64,000 nt of DNA, taken from Spisula solida (taxonomy: Eukaryota > Mollusca > Bivalvia > Venerida > Mactridae). This document shows, in pieces, positions 30,869 to 42,759 of the stretch (its first letter is position 1; each line of letters starts with the position of its first letter). The stretch lies in assembly GCA_947247005.1 (NCBI GenBank), contig OX365952.1, forward strand, positions 1,324,501 to 1,388,500. The letters run 5' to 3'. Under the pieces are notes generated by a model. That model made no database searches and was not told where the DNA came from. It was given only the letters and a program-made list of their open reading frames with translations. Made by a program: the position numbers and the translations under genes.

Positions 30869-33800
30869 TCATGTTTGTAGTGTGTTGCGGGAATTAGCTC
30901 GTATGTAACAACCCTTTGGTCCGTGCGTGTGAGCTGTCAGTTTAGCTCTGCTAACGTAGTAAGTCCAGTGCCTTTTTTCAGTATAATTTCAAATATGATA
31001 ATAAAGTCTCAACTAAATAAGTTATGACAAATCCACCGTCAGTTTTACTATTTTTATTTTCGTCCTATCTCAAAGTAAATAACAACTACCAAATATGGTT
31101 TTAAACACACAAAGTTCGTAAATTAACGTAGCGTAGTGGAACTCCACGTTTCCTAATTTAAAACCTACATCATAACTCTCTTAGTCCTAATTCAAATCTG
31201 ACTTAATATACATTATTTTCAAATCATAGAAAATAAATCTTAAAAGCTTTTAACCAATCAAATTACACGTTACAAAATACTTAAAACTTTCTTAGCCAAT
31301 CAAATGTCATGTTATATACTTCGTAAGCCAATTAAAACGTGGCTACAACATTATTGCATAATTACTAAAAAACAAAGGGTTTACCAATATTGAACATATT
31401 ATATCATTACCTTGACTTTAATGTATGATAAAAATCTATTAAGATGCTATCACGTGCATCCTGTCTCCAGTGGACATTTCAGTGACAATTATATTAGACT
31501 ATCATAGTCGTTTTACAACCTAACAGCCCCTGGATATTAAAATACTTTGAATGTTCTTTTGTGAAAAGCGTTGCTAAAATCATTAGATTATGTTGACAAT
31601 TTAAAACAACTGATGTGGTCAAATATTACCGCATAAATCTAGCTACAACGTATGTGAAACGTAATATAATGGGCCCACACAAAATTTTATCCAAGTTTTA
31701 ACATTTGTTTAGCAAGCATCCCGACTACTTTAGAGGAAGTTTCTTTTGCATTTATTTGGTAAGAATATAAACTAGCTAAAGCAAAAGAGCATGGGCTCAT
31801 CTTAAAATATACACATTTTTCAAAAACAAATTATCGCAAAAACTGGATACAACGTATTCAAAACGTTGATGTATTTTGTAAACTCTCCTTGTTTTCGACA
31901 TTTCCGAAATCACTAAAGTGTCAGTTAAAAGAATCTAGCCGAACAACTGCAATGAAATTTGGGACAAAACTTCTTCAATAGTTACTCTACTGGTTGCATG
32001 TACGAAAACAGTATGTTGTTCAACTAATTTGTTCGTATAACTTAAAAATGAAAAATCACATATTTTAAAATATCATTTAATAATACATATAACATGCATA
32101 GTCTAAAACAAACGTTATCATGTGATATTGTATATACGAAACTTTGTGCATGCCAAGTTTCATGTAATTAGATGTCCAACTTTTTCGGTGAAATGCAAGT
32201 ATCAGTTTTTAGGGGGGTTCCCCAAAATCTAAAAATATCTTGAAAACTAGCCGAGCAAAACTGTTATGGGTTTGCACAATCACTATCATGAGTGTATTCT
32301 TCATAAAAATCAGATGTTTGATACCTCTTGTACAGAAAAATTTAAGAGTTGGGAATTACCTTAATGTCATTATGTAGATTTTTAGGAACGAAATCGTTCG
32401 TGGATTCTGACAAATGATAATGGTGAAAGTTTCCCTATAGAACGAGGGTTAGTAGACTTGATTCTAGACATGTTAGCCTTAAACGAAAACGGCGAAAGTT
32501 TCCCAATATAACGAAGGTTAGAAGTCTAAATTCTAGACATACACTTCGACGAATTTCTAATTGGCCACCCTATAAAATATAACATTCAATCAATAAATCT
32601 ATAGTTGTGTTACTTTTTAATTCCACGTACTTATCTATCGACTCCCAGAAAGAAATCACGTATTTGCGTACATACGTCGCGTTTTTTTCGAAATGACACG
32701 GGTGATTTTCGTAATTGGTATAAAAACTATAAATAGGAATAGTCCATGTGACAGACCGAATTTCATTACCAAAAAGGTGAACAGATCCAACAATGATTTT
32801 CAGTTAGCTTGATATCTCAGCAGTCTGAAAACGGTTGATGGACTTGCGGGTCACTTTGCCAAATGACCTTTTGGCGGCCATCTTTAAAGATGGCCGCCAT
32901 TATTTTAAGCAATCATAAGCTTTGGGAAAACTTGAATTATTCCTCACTCAATAGGGCTATCGGCTTGCAATATGTCTTAAAATGTTCGTATTTCAACCCA
33001 ACATATGTTGACATATACATAATAATATTATGATAAGGAATTAGTTTGAATTTATTGATATTCTAAGAAAACTTTGATATTTTTCCCTTTTTGTCATCAT
33101 TTTTTCTCTTGCAATTCTGATTGGGATTTGTATTTAGCCAGTTTTTGTTTGCTACATTCAGAGAATAATTCTAGGCATCCATAATATACATTAGATTGAT
33201 AGATTTTAACTTCGTAGTCCAAAATTGGTCAGGAATATAAGACAACTAATGCCTAAATTAAATAGATATTTTAGGGCATTTGAATAGACCGTTTCCAACA
33301 ATCTCAGGATTTTTTTTTATTCCATGGCTACTTTGTTGATACTATGCGTATATATATGCCTAGGTGTCCAGTACAGTGTCACAAGGGTGTTATTGTGGTA
33401 CCTGACCCCTAGCTGGATGGTTTGGCGGCTCGGATCCGGTCAGTTGTATGAGTTCATATGACATTATTTTCAAAAAAATGGATATTGACAGGAAAACTTG
33501 AATAACTATTCAGCGAAACGGAAAATAAACATAAACATGACTCCAAATGATTGGAAAATAATTTGATATGAGTTTATAAATTTATATTTTTGTTTATAAA
33601 GTTCCGAATATTACATTAAAAGTTCATTATTTTAACGTTGTTTTCATATTCTTCTTTAATAATAGTAAAGCATGTAAGAATTCATACCTCCCACTGTTAA
33701 ATTCTATTCGTTTCGCGCATTCACTAAGAAATGAAAATGTGAAAGCAGGAACGTATTCGAAAGGAAACAATAAGGGATAGAGGGGATACAAAATAAACAA

Positions 33801-33962
33801 AATTATAAATTGAATCAGTTGATCTTTGTCTAGTGTCTAGCTTACTACTTTTCTGACTCAGGTGTACCTTAGTAACCTTTAAAAAACCGTTCTTAATAGA
33901 ATTTGTAAAAATATACACACACTTTTAAAGCCTCCACAACCCTACCACAACTAAGGTTGTAA

Positions 33963-34320
33963 TTGGTGACACGATGGTGGCTGAGGAGTTTGTGCTCTTG
34001 ACTACCAATCCGGAGGTCCCTGGTTCGAAATTTCATTGACCAGTGTTCAGTATTTCCCACCCAACTACAGATTAACCTGGTTGTTAACCGTGTGATATTC
34101 TCACGAGTATCGGTGCTATACGCTGGGCACGTTGAAGAACCAAAAATGAATCTGTTCGGAAAGAGCTAGGGTATCCCATCCAGATTCCTTGTATCACACC
34201 ACAGTTACTTCTACTTGCTGTCTCTTCAGCAAAGCACATGACCCCATATGGAATATTAAGAAGTTATCCTTGACTGAAAGGTTTAGATAATTACAACTAC
34301 AAATACAACTACAAGGTGTC
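33963..34320 (+). repeat. tRNA-derived SINE with ACAACTACAA tail
   Basis: A-box-like TGGCTGAGGAG (about 33977-33987) and B box GGTTCGAAATT (about 34021-34031) form the head. The body includes 'gctgggcacgttgaagaacc', similar to a highly conserved SINE central domain seen in many invertebrates (my recollection; the domain name would need checking). The 3' end is a (acaactacaaat) simple repeat at 34292-34318. Confidence 0.75.
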
Positions 34321-34559
34321 AACCACGGGGATATTTATCCTGCGAGTTATCAATGTTTTCAGCATCACCGACTATCTCTGCCATGCCTGCAGGCACTACC
34401 TTTAGATGTGTGCATCCACAATTACATATGGGTATACTTTTTGTTGGGTTGGGTCATACGATATTGCTCCGTGATGTACATCCCAAAGATGAGCACACTT
34501 AGTCCTGAACTCATGGATTACTAGTATGTGTCGGCTACAGTCAATCCAGTTTTGTACAT

Positions 34560-36180
34560 ATTACGGATGGACAGCGCCATTCCTGACCGTATGGGTTATT
34601 AATGCATACCGGTACGACAGATGGGTACAGTAATTTGTAACCATACGAGATACATATTACAGATCGGTTCATTCGTTCCTGTCCGTATTGAGTACATACT
34701 ACACATGAATACAGATATTCTTGACCACATATGATACTTAGTACACGTACTAACCATATGAGTACTAAAACATGCTACATGAAGGAACAACCATTACTGA
34801 CCATATGAAGTACATTCTACTGATAGGTACAATTGTTCCTGACCATATGGAGTCCGTAGTAGATTGGTACAGCCATTCCTATCCATGTGTGGTACAGACT
34901 ACATATGGGTACATTAATTCCTGGCCATATGGAGTCCACAGTACCGATGGGGACAGTCATTCTCAACCATGTGTGGTACAGCCTACACATGGGTACATAG
35001 ATTCCTGTCATGTGGGGCACATATTTTTATAGGTATATCAATTCCTTATATGGAATCCGTAGTACAGATGGGTATTGAGTATACAACTATTCCTGACCAT
35101 AACTATGTCATACATTACTGACAATACTTGATACATACAGATACATACATACAGCCTTTCGTAACTATGCAGTTGGGCACGGGCATTCCTGACCATATGG
35201 TGTACATCATACAGAGGGATATAATGAGTACAGCCGTTACTGACCATATGTGGTACATTCTGCTAATGGTAATCATTCCTGGTCATATGGGTTACATAAC
35301 ATGTTACTAATAAAGATAGGAACTTCCATTGATAATGTCTATATGAGGTACATTCTACTGATAGACACATTCATTCCTGATCTTATTGGGGGTACTATGG
35401 TCACAGTCATTTCTGATTTAATACTAATAGGTGAATATGCATGGGCATTCCTTACCATATTGGGCTTGTTATTTTATCGGTATAGTCATTCCTGGTCCTT
35501 AAAGTACACCATATTTCTAAGTAAGCCATCCTTAACCCCATGGGAAATATTCCACCGATTAAATCCATCCATTTTCTTAATATATAGAAGAACCTTCCTT
35601 CGGAAATGCTTCTGTCCATTCCAGTCCCAATAAGGTATACTAGTATGCTACTGCCTGTACATCATTTTCTCTCTCTATGGGAGTAAAGTCCACCACATAG
35701 TACATCCACTTTGGTTCCTATGGGGTACATTCTGCAGTCAAGTTCAGCTATTGCATATACTGATAAGGGATAACGACCAATGACAGGAACAACACTTCCT
35801 CTCCTAATGGCTATCCCCCACATCACTTTGTCTGTGCTTGTGTCATGGGCTATCCATATTCAACAGGCGGAACTATACCTACAAGATCCTATGATGCGTC
35901 TTACTTCACGGTTTGCTGCTATTCCTGTCTCAATGAGGTACATGTAGATAAGTAATTCTCCGCCAGATTGGTTCCCTACAACCATTGGGTGCAACTACCA
36001 CTGGTAACAGTTACCGAATAACATTAGGCATAGCAACTGCTAGTCCTACTGCTTTCCTACAATCAAGGGGTACGACTAACGCCGGTCATCATTGTCATGA
36101 AAAACAGTGTACATCTACCCCTAGCCCTGCAATCAAGGGGTATGGCTCTTAATATAAACACTGGCCATAAATGTAGGAAC
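34560..36180 (+). repeat. Degenerate 42-bp minisatellite
   Basis: Units such as 'attcctgaccatatggag' followed by 'tacatactactgatgggtacagtc' recur every 42 bp or so from 34560 to about 35470, then decay to 'aatcaaggggtacgact' words by 36180. Unit length and words match the arrays at 43868-44735 and, on the opposite strand, 55560-56040. The ORFs within it come from the 42-bp (14-codon) periodicity. Confidence 0.8.
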
Positions 36181-36229
36181 AAATTACTTGCATCTTCGAT
36201 ACTAAAATTATATTGTATGTAAAAAGCAC

Positions 36230-36500
36230 CCAGTTAAAGTCAATTTTCAGACATTCGACCATTCGACCGACTGTACATTTACTCATTGAGTCTCACGTCA
36301 GTTGTTACACTCGCTCGGCGGTGTTGGCTGCTGGCAGGCTTTTGACCCCCTCAGGTATCCATTTATACATTTGGGTAAGTGGGGAAGGTGGATTATTCTT
36401 GCTCAGAGATATTAAGCAGTGGTCCAGTTTAGGATTGAACCGGGGACCTCTCGATCCCGAAGCATGCACCCTACATCTAGGCTCCCCACAGAAATCGTTA
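36230..36500 (-). repeat. tRNA-derived SINE, minus strand
   Basis: On the minus strand 'gcctagatgtagggtgcatg' (A-box region, about 36462-36482) and GGTTCAATCC (B box, about 36433-36442) lie 30 bp apart, followed by a body ending near 36300. The head matches the SINE at 12195-12440 around 'cgggatcgagaggtcc'. Confidence 0.65.
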
Positions 36501-37689
36501 TAATTCACGCAGCAGTTTTTAATCTTTTAAGTTAAACATGACTGTCAGTGATGGTAATCATATAGACCAAGAAGGTAAGTCTGATGATGCCAGATACAGA
36601 ACCCTTCGCTTGAGATAATAATATAGTTCATTATGACTTCTCTAAAACGTCACCAAAACGTACTTTTCAGAAGACAACATATAACTTAGGAACCTAAAAT
36701 TTGGCATACATTCGTGTTGAATAAGAATGCAATTCGCTAATTATTCACTATTTAGGAAAGAAAGAATCAAATATTAAGTTATACTGAAACACTCGGCCCA
36801 TGGCGTGTATGATCCGGTACTAATAGCCAGACCCTCGCCTGCAAGACTTCTAGCTGGGGTCCGGTATCATACCCACATCTTATTAGGGAAAGGATTCGAT
36901 TTTCAGATACCTACACATGTATAGATATGTGCATATGAACAAGCAAAGCAACTTTGAAATAATAAACCAAAATTGATGGTTGTTCCTGAGTTTATTGGAA
37001 AAGATATATGCATGCGTCTTAAAAATATCCATTTAATTAGATATCAGTTGTCATATATTCCTGACCAATTTTTGACTTCAAAGTGAAAATCTATCAATGT
37101 TATGTATATTATGGATGCCTAGAATTACCCTCTAAATATAACAAACAAAAAATGGCTAAATACAAATCCCAATCTGAGTTGCAAGAGAAAAAATAATGAA
37201 AAAAGTGAAAAATATCAAAGTTTTCTTAGAATACCATAAATTTCGAAGTAATCACTTTATTATAATATTATGATTTATATATCAGCAGATGTGGGGTTGA
37301 AATACGAACATTTTAAGACATATTGCAATCCGATAGCCCTATTGAGTGAGGAATAATTCAAGTTTTTCCAAAGCATATGATTGCTTAAAATAATGGCGGC
37401 CATCTTTAAAGATGGCCGCCAAAAGGTCATTTGGCAAAGTGACCCGCAAGTCCATCAACCGTTTTCAGACTGCTGAGATATCAAGCTAACCGAAAATCAT
37501 TGTTGGATCTGTTCACCTCTTTGGTAATGAACCTTCAATTTTCAAGGCCTGGGACATGGACTAGAATGTGTTCTCCGTGAATTGCCTTTTACGTAAAAAT
37601 TAAACTTGGCGAAAATGAGTACCAGTACTTAATGCGGAGTGCGCTCTTCAAAGCACTCAGAATGTTGGGTTCCTACACCTAAACCAGTG

Positions 37690-38095
37690 GCAGGGATTAC
37701 AACCAATACTTACATTTAGCACTGAAATCTTGAAATTCACTCTTGAGGTTTATATGGACCTTTTTCAGAGGAAGAAATTGGTATTATGTGTAATAGGTAC
37801 TCAATATTATTTTTTGGCTTACTTCGTCTTTTAACTAAGAGTATTTGTGAGCTATAATTGTAATTTATCAGTCTGAGTGCTGAGTGTGGCATTCAGATTC
37901 AATAATTACATATATATACCTCATAAACAGTACACAATGACAAACAATGTATCAAATGATATTTTCAATACTCTTAAAACAATTCTAAACATTTTCCTCA
38001 TCTAGATTTGCAATCTAGGAAAAGTAAGGGCTCATTATATCACAGTTTTAATATTTGAGTGTTGAGCGCTGAGTGTAAGTATTGGTTGTGATTTC
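37690..38095. repeat. Small inverted-repeat element
   Basis: 'attacaaccaatacttacat' near 37698 is mirrored at about 38073-38093 ('gtaagtattggttgtgat') with few mismatches; words 'gagtgctgagtgtgg' and 'gagtgttgagcgctgagtgt' lie inside. A MITE is likely; borders are uncertain. Confidence 0.45.
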
Positions 38096-38695
38096 GGGCC
38101 CTGACAAGTGCGTCACACGTAGTTTTAAAAAAAATGCAATATATTTCATTATTTCTTTTTTGCGCAACATACTGTAAGAAACATGTTTTCCTATCAATAT
38201 ACGTGGATATCATCAGGTTTTCAATTATACTCCTCAAAATTTTTTTAAGGACTTAACATCATCATTATAGCGAACACACACCGATCACCACCGTTTCAAT
38301 GACGCACAGGTCTGTAGATTCACCATATACCCTACCGCACACAAGCGTTGACAGACCACCAAACCTGTCCTGTTCCTTGATACAAAAGTACTGGAATATT
38401 TCGTTTTTCTGTCGCCACAAACTTCTCATTATTAAAGCCTACACGGAACATTAATTTGTCATATAGTATCACCAACTGGTAAATGTTTCCTCAGATGCGT
38501 TCATGCCGTACTCTCACTTTAAAAGTCCAAAAGTATCAACATTTTTTAAGTATTAACACGAAAATGAGCTGAATGAGTAACATTACAAAACCGACAGTTA
38601 CAATGAATATCCAGGAACACAGCATTTCACAGGGAGACTCGTTCAAAGGCAAAATCAACAGTTAATCCGTGCTATTACGCACGATTTATGTTATA

Positions 38696-38796
38696 GTTAG
38701 AACATATTAAGTAAATTTTAATGATTAAAAAGGGCGGAGCGAGCGAAGTGAAGCGAGGCCTTTTTAGTCATTAAAATTTACTTAATATGTTCTAAC
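38696..38796. repeat. 101-bp hairpin with GCGAGCGAAG loop
   Basis: 'gttagaacatattaagtaaattttaatga' is mirrored by 'tcattaaaatttacttaatatgttctaac' with two indel/mismatch sites; the loop reads 'gcggagcgagcgaagtgaag'. A CpG-rich loop in AT-rich arms, as in the other hairpins of the window. Confidence 0.8.
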
Positions 38797-38810
38797 TAAC
38801 TTAGAATATA

Positions 38811-38960
38811 ACATTCTGCATTCTGATTGGCCGATAGGAACTAGCGCCAACGCAAGACGTCAAGTCTGTTAAGAGAAAATTTTAATGATTAAATTTTCAT
38901 TTAACCGCGAAAATGCGACGTTTTCATTGGCTCATAATGTAGGTTATATTCTAATGTGTT
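38811..38960. repeat. Short TIR element beside the hairpin
   Basis: TTAGAATATAACATT at 38811 and its mirror at about 38944-38958, each followed inwards by a CCAAT-type word (gattggcc / cattggctc). Non-coding. Confidence 0.5.
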
Positions 38961-40129
38961 TTTAATTTATCCAATACATTTGTACTTTAAGAATACTAGA
39001 TTCTGAATAGATAAAATTTCAGTATCTGAATAATTAAAAAATAGGTTTTTTGCAGAGTGTATACGTATTCTTCTACAAAAACTTTTCAGAAAAAAATACA
39101 GATCACGGGTAGAAACCGTACACCGGATATAGCCTACTTCGCGAGAAAACGAAAGTAAAAGTGGAAATCGATTTCGGACGACGGTAAGTTTTCAATGATT
39201 ATTCTGTAAATATTTATGTGATCCACTCCTCCTCACTCCGCGATCAGTTATGTCCCGCCACGCTACACTCCGACCTGCAAACTTCTCGCAGTGTTGACGT
39301 TACACATTGCTACATTGTAGCGGCAATGGAGACCACTTGGTAGGAGTTTGTCCGACCTGTTACATCCCATCACGTCACACTTCGACCTGTCATACCCCGA
39401 CCTTTCTCATCTCGACGAGTCACAGCTTGAAACGAGCACATATCCTTTCCGCTACCACGATTTGGGGGGGGGGGGGGGCTAAGAGAAATTCATATGGACC
39501 ATATACTCCGTCCCTGAGACATTATTGACTTGATAAGAACTCGATACATCCGTATGCTACCCGAAAGTGAAAGTAGGAAAAATTGTCAACATTTCGACTT
39601 AAGGTCCCCGGAAATGACGATGTGACCGTGACCCTTGCGCGAAATACTTTTTGAGCTAGGTAGGCCTAATTTTGGGCCCCTTTAGGCCATTGACCCCGAC
39701 CCCTTTGTCTAGCCCTATATCCCTATATTCAAAAGTTGTTGAGCTATGAGATTGAACTTTCTTTATCTTTAATAAATGATACTGCAGCCGTTCTTTATCC
39801 AATGACCGATTCAATAATAGTCTACCAGATTACTGCAACTCGTAGAAATACCTCTTTGATACCATTTTAGTGCAGTAATTCTATTAAATCGTAGACAAAT
39901 TGACTTTGAAATAAATTAATCGAATTAGTAGACATTTTACAACGGCGAAGAGAAGTTATAAGAGATCGGCAATTCAATTATTTGTACCTCGTAATACTGT
40001 CAATGTCGTTAACAGACACGTTTCTTATCACTGGGTCCATTTTTTGTACAGATTTTTAAAATTATATTAAGCCAACGGTTGTCCTATCATGTCTTTCTGG
40101 AACTATTTGTCATCTAGATGAGTTTTTTA
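38961..40129. other. Intergenic with poly-G tract
   Basis: No gene recognised. A G homopolymer of about 14 lies at 39465-39478. Around 39250-39420 the phrase 'cgacctg' recurs in a loose tandem ('tccgacctgttacatccc', 'ttcgacctgtcatacccc'). Confidence 0.4.
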
Positions 40130-41815
40130 CCAAAAAGTATGTCACCCACAAAGGGCCATAACTCCGGCAGAATCTTCCTACTTACAATTCCAGACAATAT
40201 GCACAACTAGACTTTATACCAAGTATTCATGTGAAGTTTCATCGACATCCATCCAATGGTAAAGGAGAACTAGCGCAGACCAGCATTGTGACATCCAACC
40301 GATGGTAAAGGACAACTAGCGCAGACCAACATTGTGACATCCAACCGATGGTAAAGGAGAACTAGCGCAGACCAACATTGTGACATCCAACCGATGGTAA
40401 AGGAGAACTAGCGCAGACCAACATTGTGACATCCAACCGATGGTAAAGGAGAACTAGCGCAGACAAACAGTGTGGCATCCAACCGATGGTAAAGGAGAAC
40501 TAGCGCAGACAAACAGTGTGGCATCCAACCAATGGTAAAGGAGAACTAGCGCAGACAAACAGTGTGGCATCCAACCGATGGTAAAGGAGAACTAGCGCAG
40601 ACAAACAGTGTGGCATCCAACCAATGGTAAAGGAGAACTAGCGCAGACAAACAGTGTGACATCCAACCAATGGTAAAGGAGAACTAGCGCAGACAAACAG
40701 TGTGGCATCCAACCAATGGTAAAGGAGAACTAGCGCAGACAAACAGTGTGACATCCAACCAATGGTAAAGGAGAACTAGCGCAGACAAACAGTGTGACAT
40801 CCAACCAATGGTAAAGGAGAACTAGCGCAGACAAACAGTGTGACATCCAACCAATAGTAAAGGAGAACTAGCGCAGACAAACAGTGTGACATCCAACCAA
40901 TAGTAAAGGAGAACTAGCGCAGACAAACAGTGTGACATCCAACCGATGGTAAAGGAGAACTAGCGCAGACAAACAGTGTGGCATCCAACCAATGGTAAAG
41001 GAGAACTAGCGCAGACCAACATTGTGACATCCAACCGATGGTAAAGGAGAACTAGCGCAGACAAACAGTGTGGCATCCAACCGATGGTAAAGGAGAACTA
41101 GCGCAGACAAACAGTGTGGTATCCAACCAATGGTAAAGGAGAACTAGCGCAGACCAACATTGTGACATCCAACCAATGGTAAAGGAGAACTAGCACAGAC
41201 AAACAGTGTGACATCCAACCATAGTGAAGGAGAACTAGCGCAGACAAACAGTGTGGCATCCAACCAATGGTAAAGGAGAACTAGCGCAGACAAACAGTGT
41301 GACATCCAACCAATGGTAAAGGAGAACTAGCGCGGACAAACAGTGTGACATCCAACCATAGTAAAGGAGAACTAGCGCAGACAAACAGTGTGACATCCAA
41401 CCATAGTAAAGGAGAACTAGCGCAGACAAACAGTGTGACATCCAAACAATGGTAAAGGAGAACTAGCACAGACAAACAGTGTGACATCCAACCATAGTAA
41501 AGGAGAACTAGCGCAGACAAACAGTGTGGCATCCAACCAATGGTAAAGGAGAACTAGCGCAGACCAACATTGTAGCATCCAACCGATGGTAAAGGAGAAC
41601 TAGCGCAGACAAATAGTGTGGTATCCAACCGATGGTAAAGGAGAACTAGCGCAGACAAACAGTGTGACATCCAACCAATGGTAAAGGAGAACTAGCGCAG
41701 ACAAACAGTGTGACATCCAACCAATGGTAAAGGAGAACTAGCGCAGACAAACAGTGTGACATCCAACCAATGGTAAAGGAGAACTAGCGCAGATAAACAT
41801 TGTGACATCCAACCA
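40130..41815 (+). repeat. 46-bp minisatellite grown from the end of a dispersed repeat
   Basis: From about 40150 the sequence is a typical molluscan dispersed repeat ('aagggccataactccggcagaa...caagtattcatgtgaagtttcatc'). Its 3' end 'catccaatggtaaaggagaa' then 'ctagcgcagac' becomes the first of about 34 units of 46 bp (some 45 bp) up to 41815. Variants 'ccaacattgtgac', 'aaacagtgtggc' and 'aaacagtgtgac' cluster locally, which shows stepwise spread. The 68- and 83-codon minus-strand frames are by-products of runs of 45-bp units. Confidence 0.95.
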
Positions 41816-42069
41816 TCCAGCACAAGATCAATACGAGGGGTGTTCGCTATGTATTGTCACTGTCCTTTGCATTTTTCTATGACAATGTTTAGACGGATTC
41901 TACGATTACTGTCTAAAATGTGTATGTTTCTATTCTATATCTAGAAAATTACATAGCTTTTCGTCAACAATTAAGTAATTTATTGAACTTATAAGAAGGT
42001 ATTACTCGGGTACACTGGCCTTATGTTCATTTTAAGCTAAAATTGTGTCATTTTGCAGTAGTTGTTTAG

Positions 42070-42618
42070 AAAATTAAATAAAGGCTATTACATGAGTGTC
42101 TTTTCATATTGAATTTATTAAACGAGTTGAATAAAATGTAATGTTCTTTTTATCATATGTTAGCCATTAGCTACTTATTTCCACTATAATAAACGCGCAA
42201 CTTTGACGACGTCGCCTATAATTTTAGTGACGTCACGTCAAAGCTTTATTACACTAGTGTATTATCAAAAATAAATACATGTAATGGCTTTATTACGCTA
42301 CCGCGACGTCAAACATATGATAAATAGAGGATATTACATGAGTGTCTTTCCATATTGAATTTATTAAACGAGTTGAATAAAATAATAAAATGCAAGGCTC
42401 TGTCGAGCATTTTATCGATTTTTTTCAACGAGTTTTATAAATTCAATGTTGAAAGTCACAAATGTAATGTTCTTTTTATCACATGTTAGCATTTTCCGGC
42501 TTTGACGACGTCGCCTATTCTTTGAATGACGTCGCGTGATAGCTTTATTACACTAGTGTATTATCAAAAATAAATAATGGCTTTATTACGCTACCGCGAC
42601 GTCAAACATGTGATAAGT
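42070..42618. repeat. Tandem pair of CATATG-ended MITEs with a hairpin between them
   Basis: The phrase from 'attacatgagtgtctttt' through 'gctaccgcgacgtcaaacat' is present twice, at 42070-42322 and 42330-42618. Each has an inverted pair, TTATCA(T/C)ATGTT near its centre and AACAT(A/G)TGATAA at the right. The second copy carries an extra hairpin (about 42350-42450: 'gaatttattaaacgagttgaat' against its mirror, loop 'gctctgtcgagc'). A third, inverted end lies at 46196-46235. Confidence 0.7.
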
Positions 42619-42630
42619 ATAGATTATAAC

Positions 42631-42759
42631 ACAGGGACGGCGGGCATTTATAAGTCGATAATCGGCATACTAGGTGACGTATTGGCTCGAGGGCTTCAGC
42701 CCGAGTGCCAATACCTAACCTAGTATGCCGAATATCGACTTAATGCACAACGGCCCTGT
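42631..42759. repeat. 129-bp hairpin with GGCTTCAGCC loop
   Basis: 'acagggacggcgggcattta', 'aagtcgata' and 'cggcatacta' on the left pair with 'tagtatgccg', 'tatcgactt' and 'ggccctgt' on the right; the tip is 'ctcgagggcttcagcccgag'. Member of the same hairpin class as 16371-16538. Confidence 0.8.

Larger units (their letters stand above)
28511..32364. mobile_element. TTAA-ended TIR element, 3.85 kb
   Basis: TTAAGGTGATTCCCAACTTT at 28511-28530 is mirrored by a segment ending TTAA at 32364 (reverse complement TTAAGGTAATTCCCAACTCT). TTAA followed by a short TIR fits a piggyBac-like non-autonomous element. A further start-like copy (TTAAGGTTGATTCC) sits at 28991. The interior is non-coding and contains a direct repeat pair, a perfect 71-bp inverted repeat and a molluscan repeat, so several insertions are nested. 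Confidence 0.55.
32762..37531. mobile_element. Element with 548-bp terminal inverted arms
   Basis: 32762-33309 pairs with the reverse complement of 36984-37531 over its whole length with scattered mismatches (start 'ttcattacc' against 'ggtaatgaa'; inner end 'ctcagga' against 'tcctgag'). Each arm holds a perfect 28-bp palindrome made of TGGCGGCCATCTT and its mirror (32872-32899; 37401-37428). The 3.7-kb centre is not inverted and carries a SINE, a 42-bp array and a second SINE. No ORF. Long arms with a filled-in centre resemble foldback elements. No target duplication found. Confidence 0.75.

Noticed and set aside
35250..35633. 127-codon plus-strand ORF
   Set aside because: Lies in the degenerate 42-bp array; contains repeated IPDL/VTV words and no family signal.
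41235..41532. Minus-strand ORFs of 68 and 83 codons with repeated CLSALVLLY
   Set aside because: Artefact of adjacent 45-bp units in the 46-bp minisatellite.
40250..41815. Regularly spaced repeats that could suggest a CRISPR array
   Set aside because: The 46-bp units abut with no unique spacers, and the genome is animal. It is a minisatellite.
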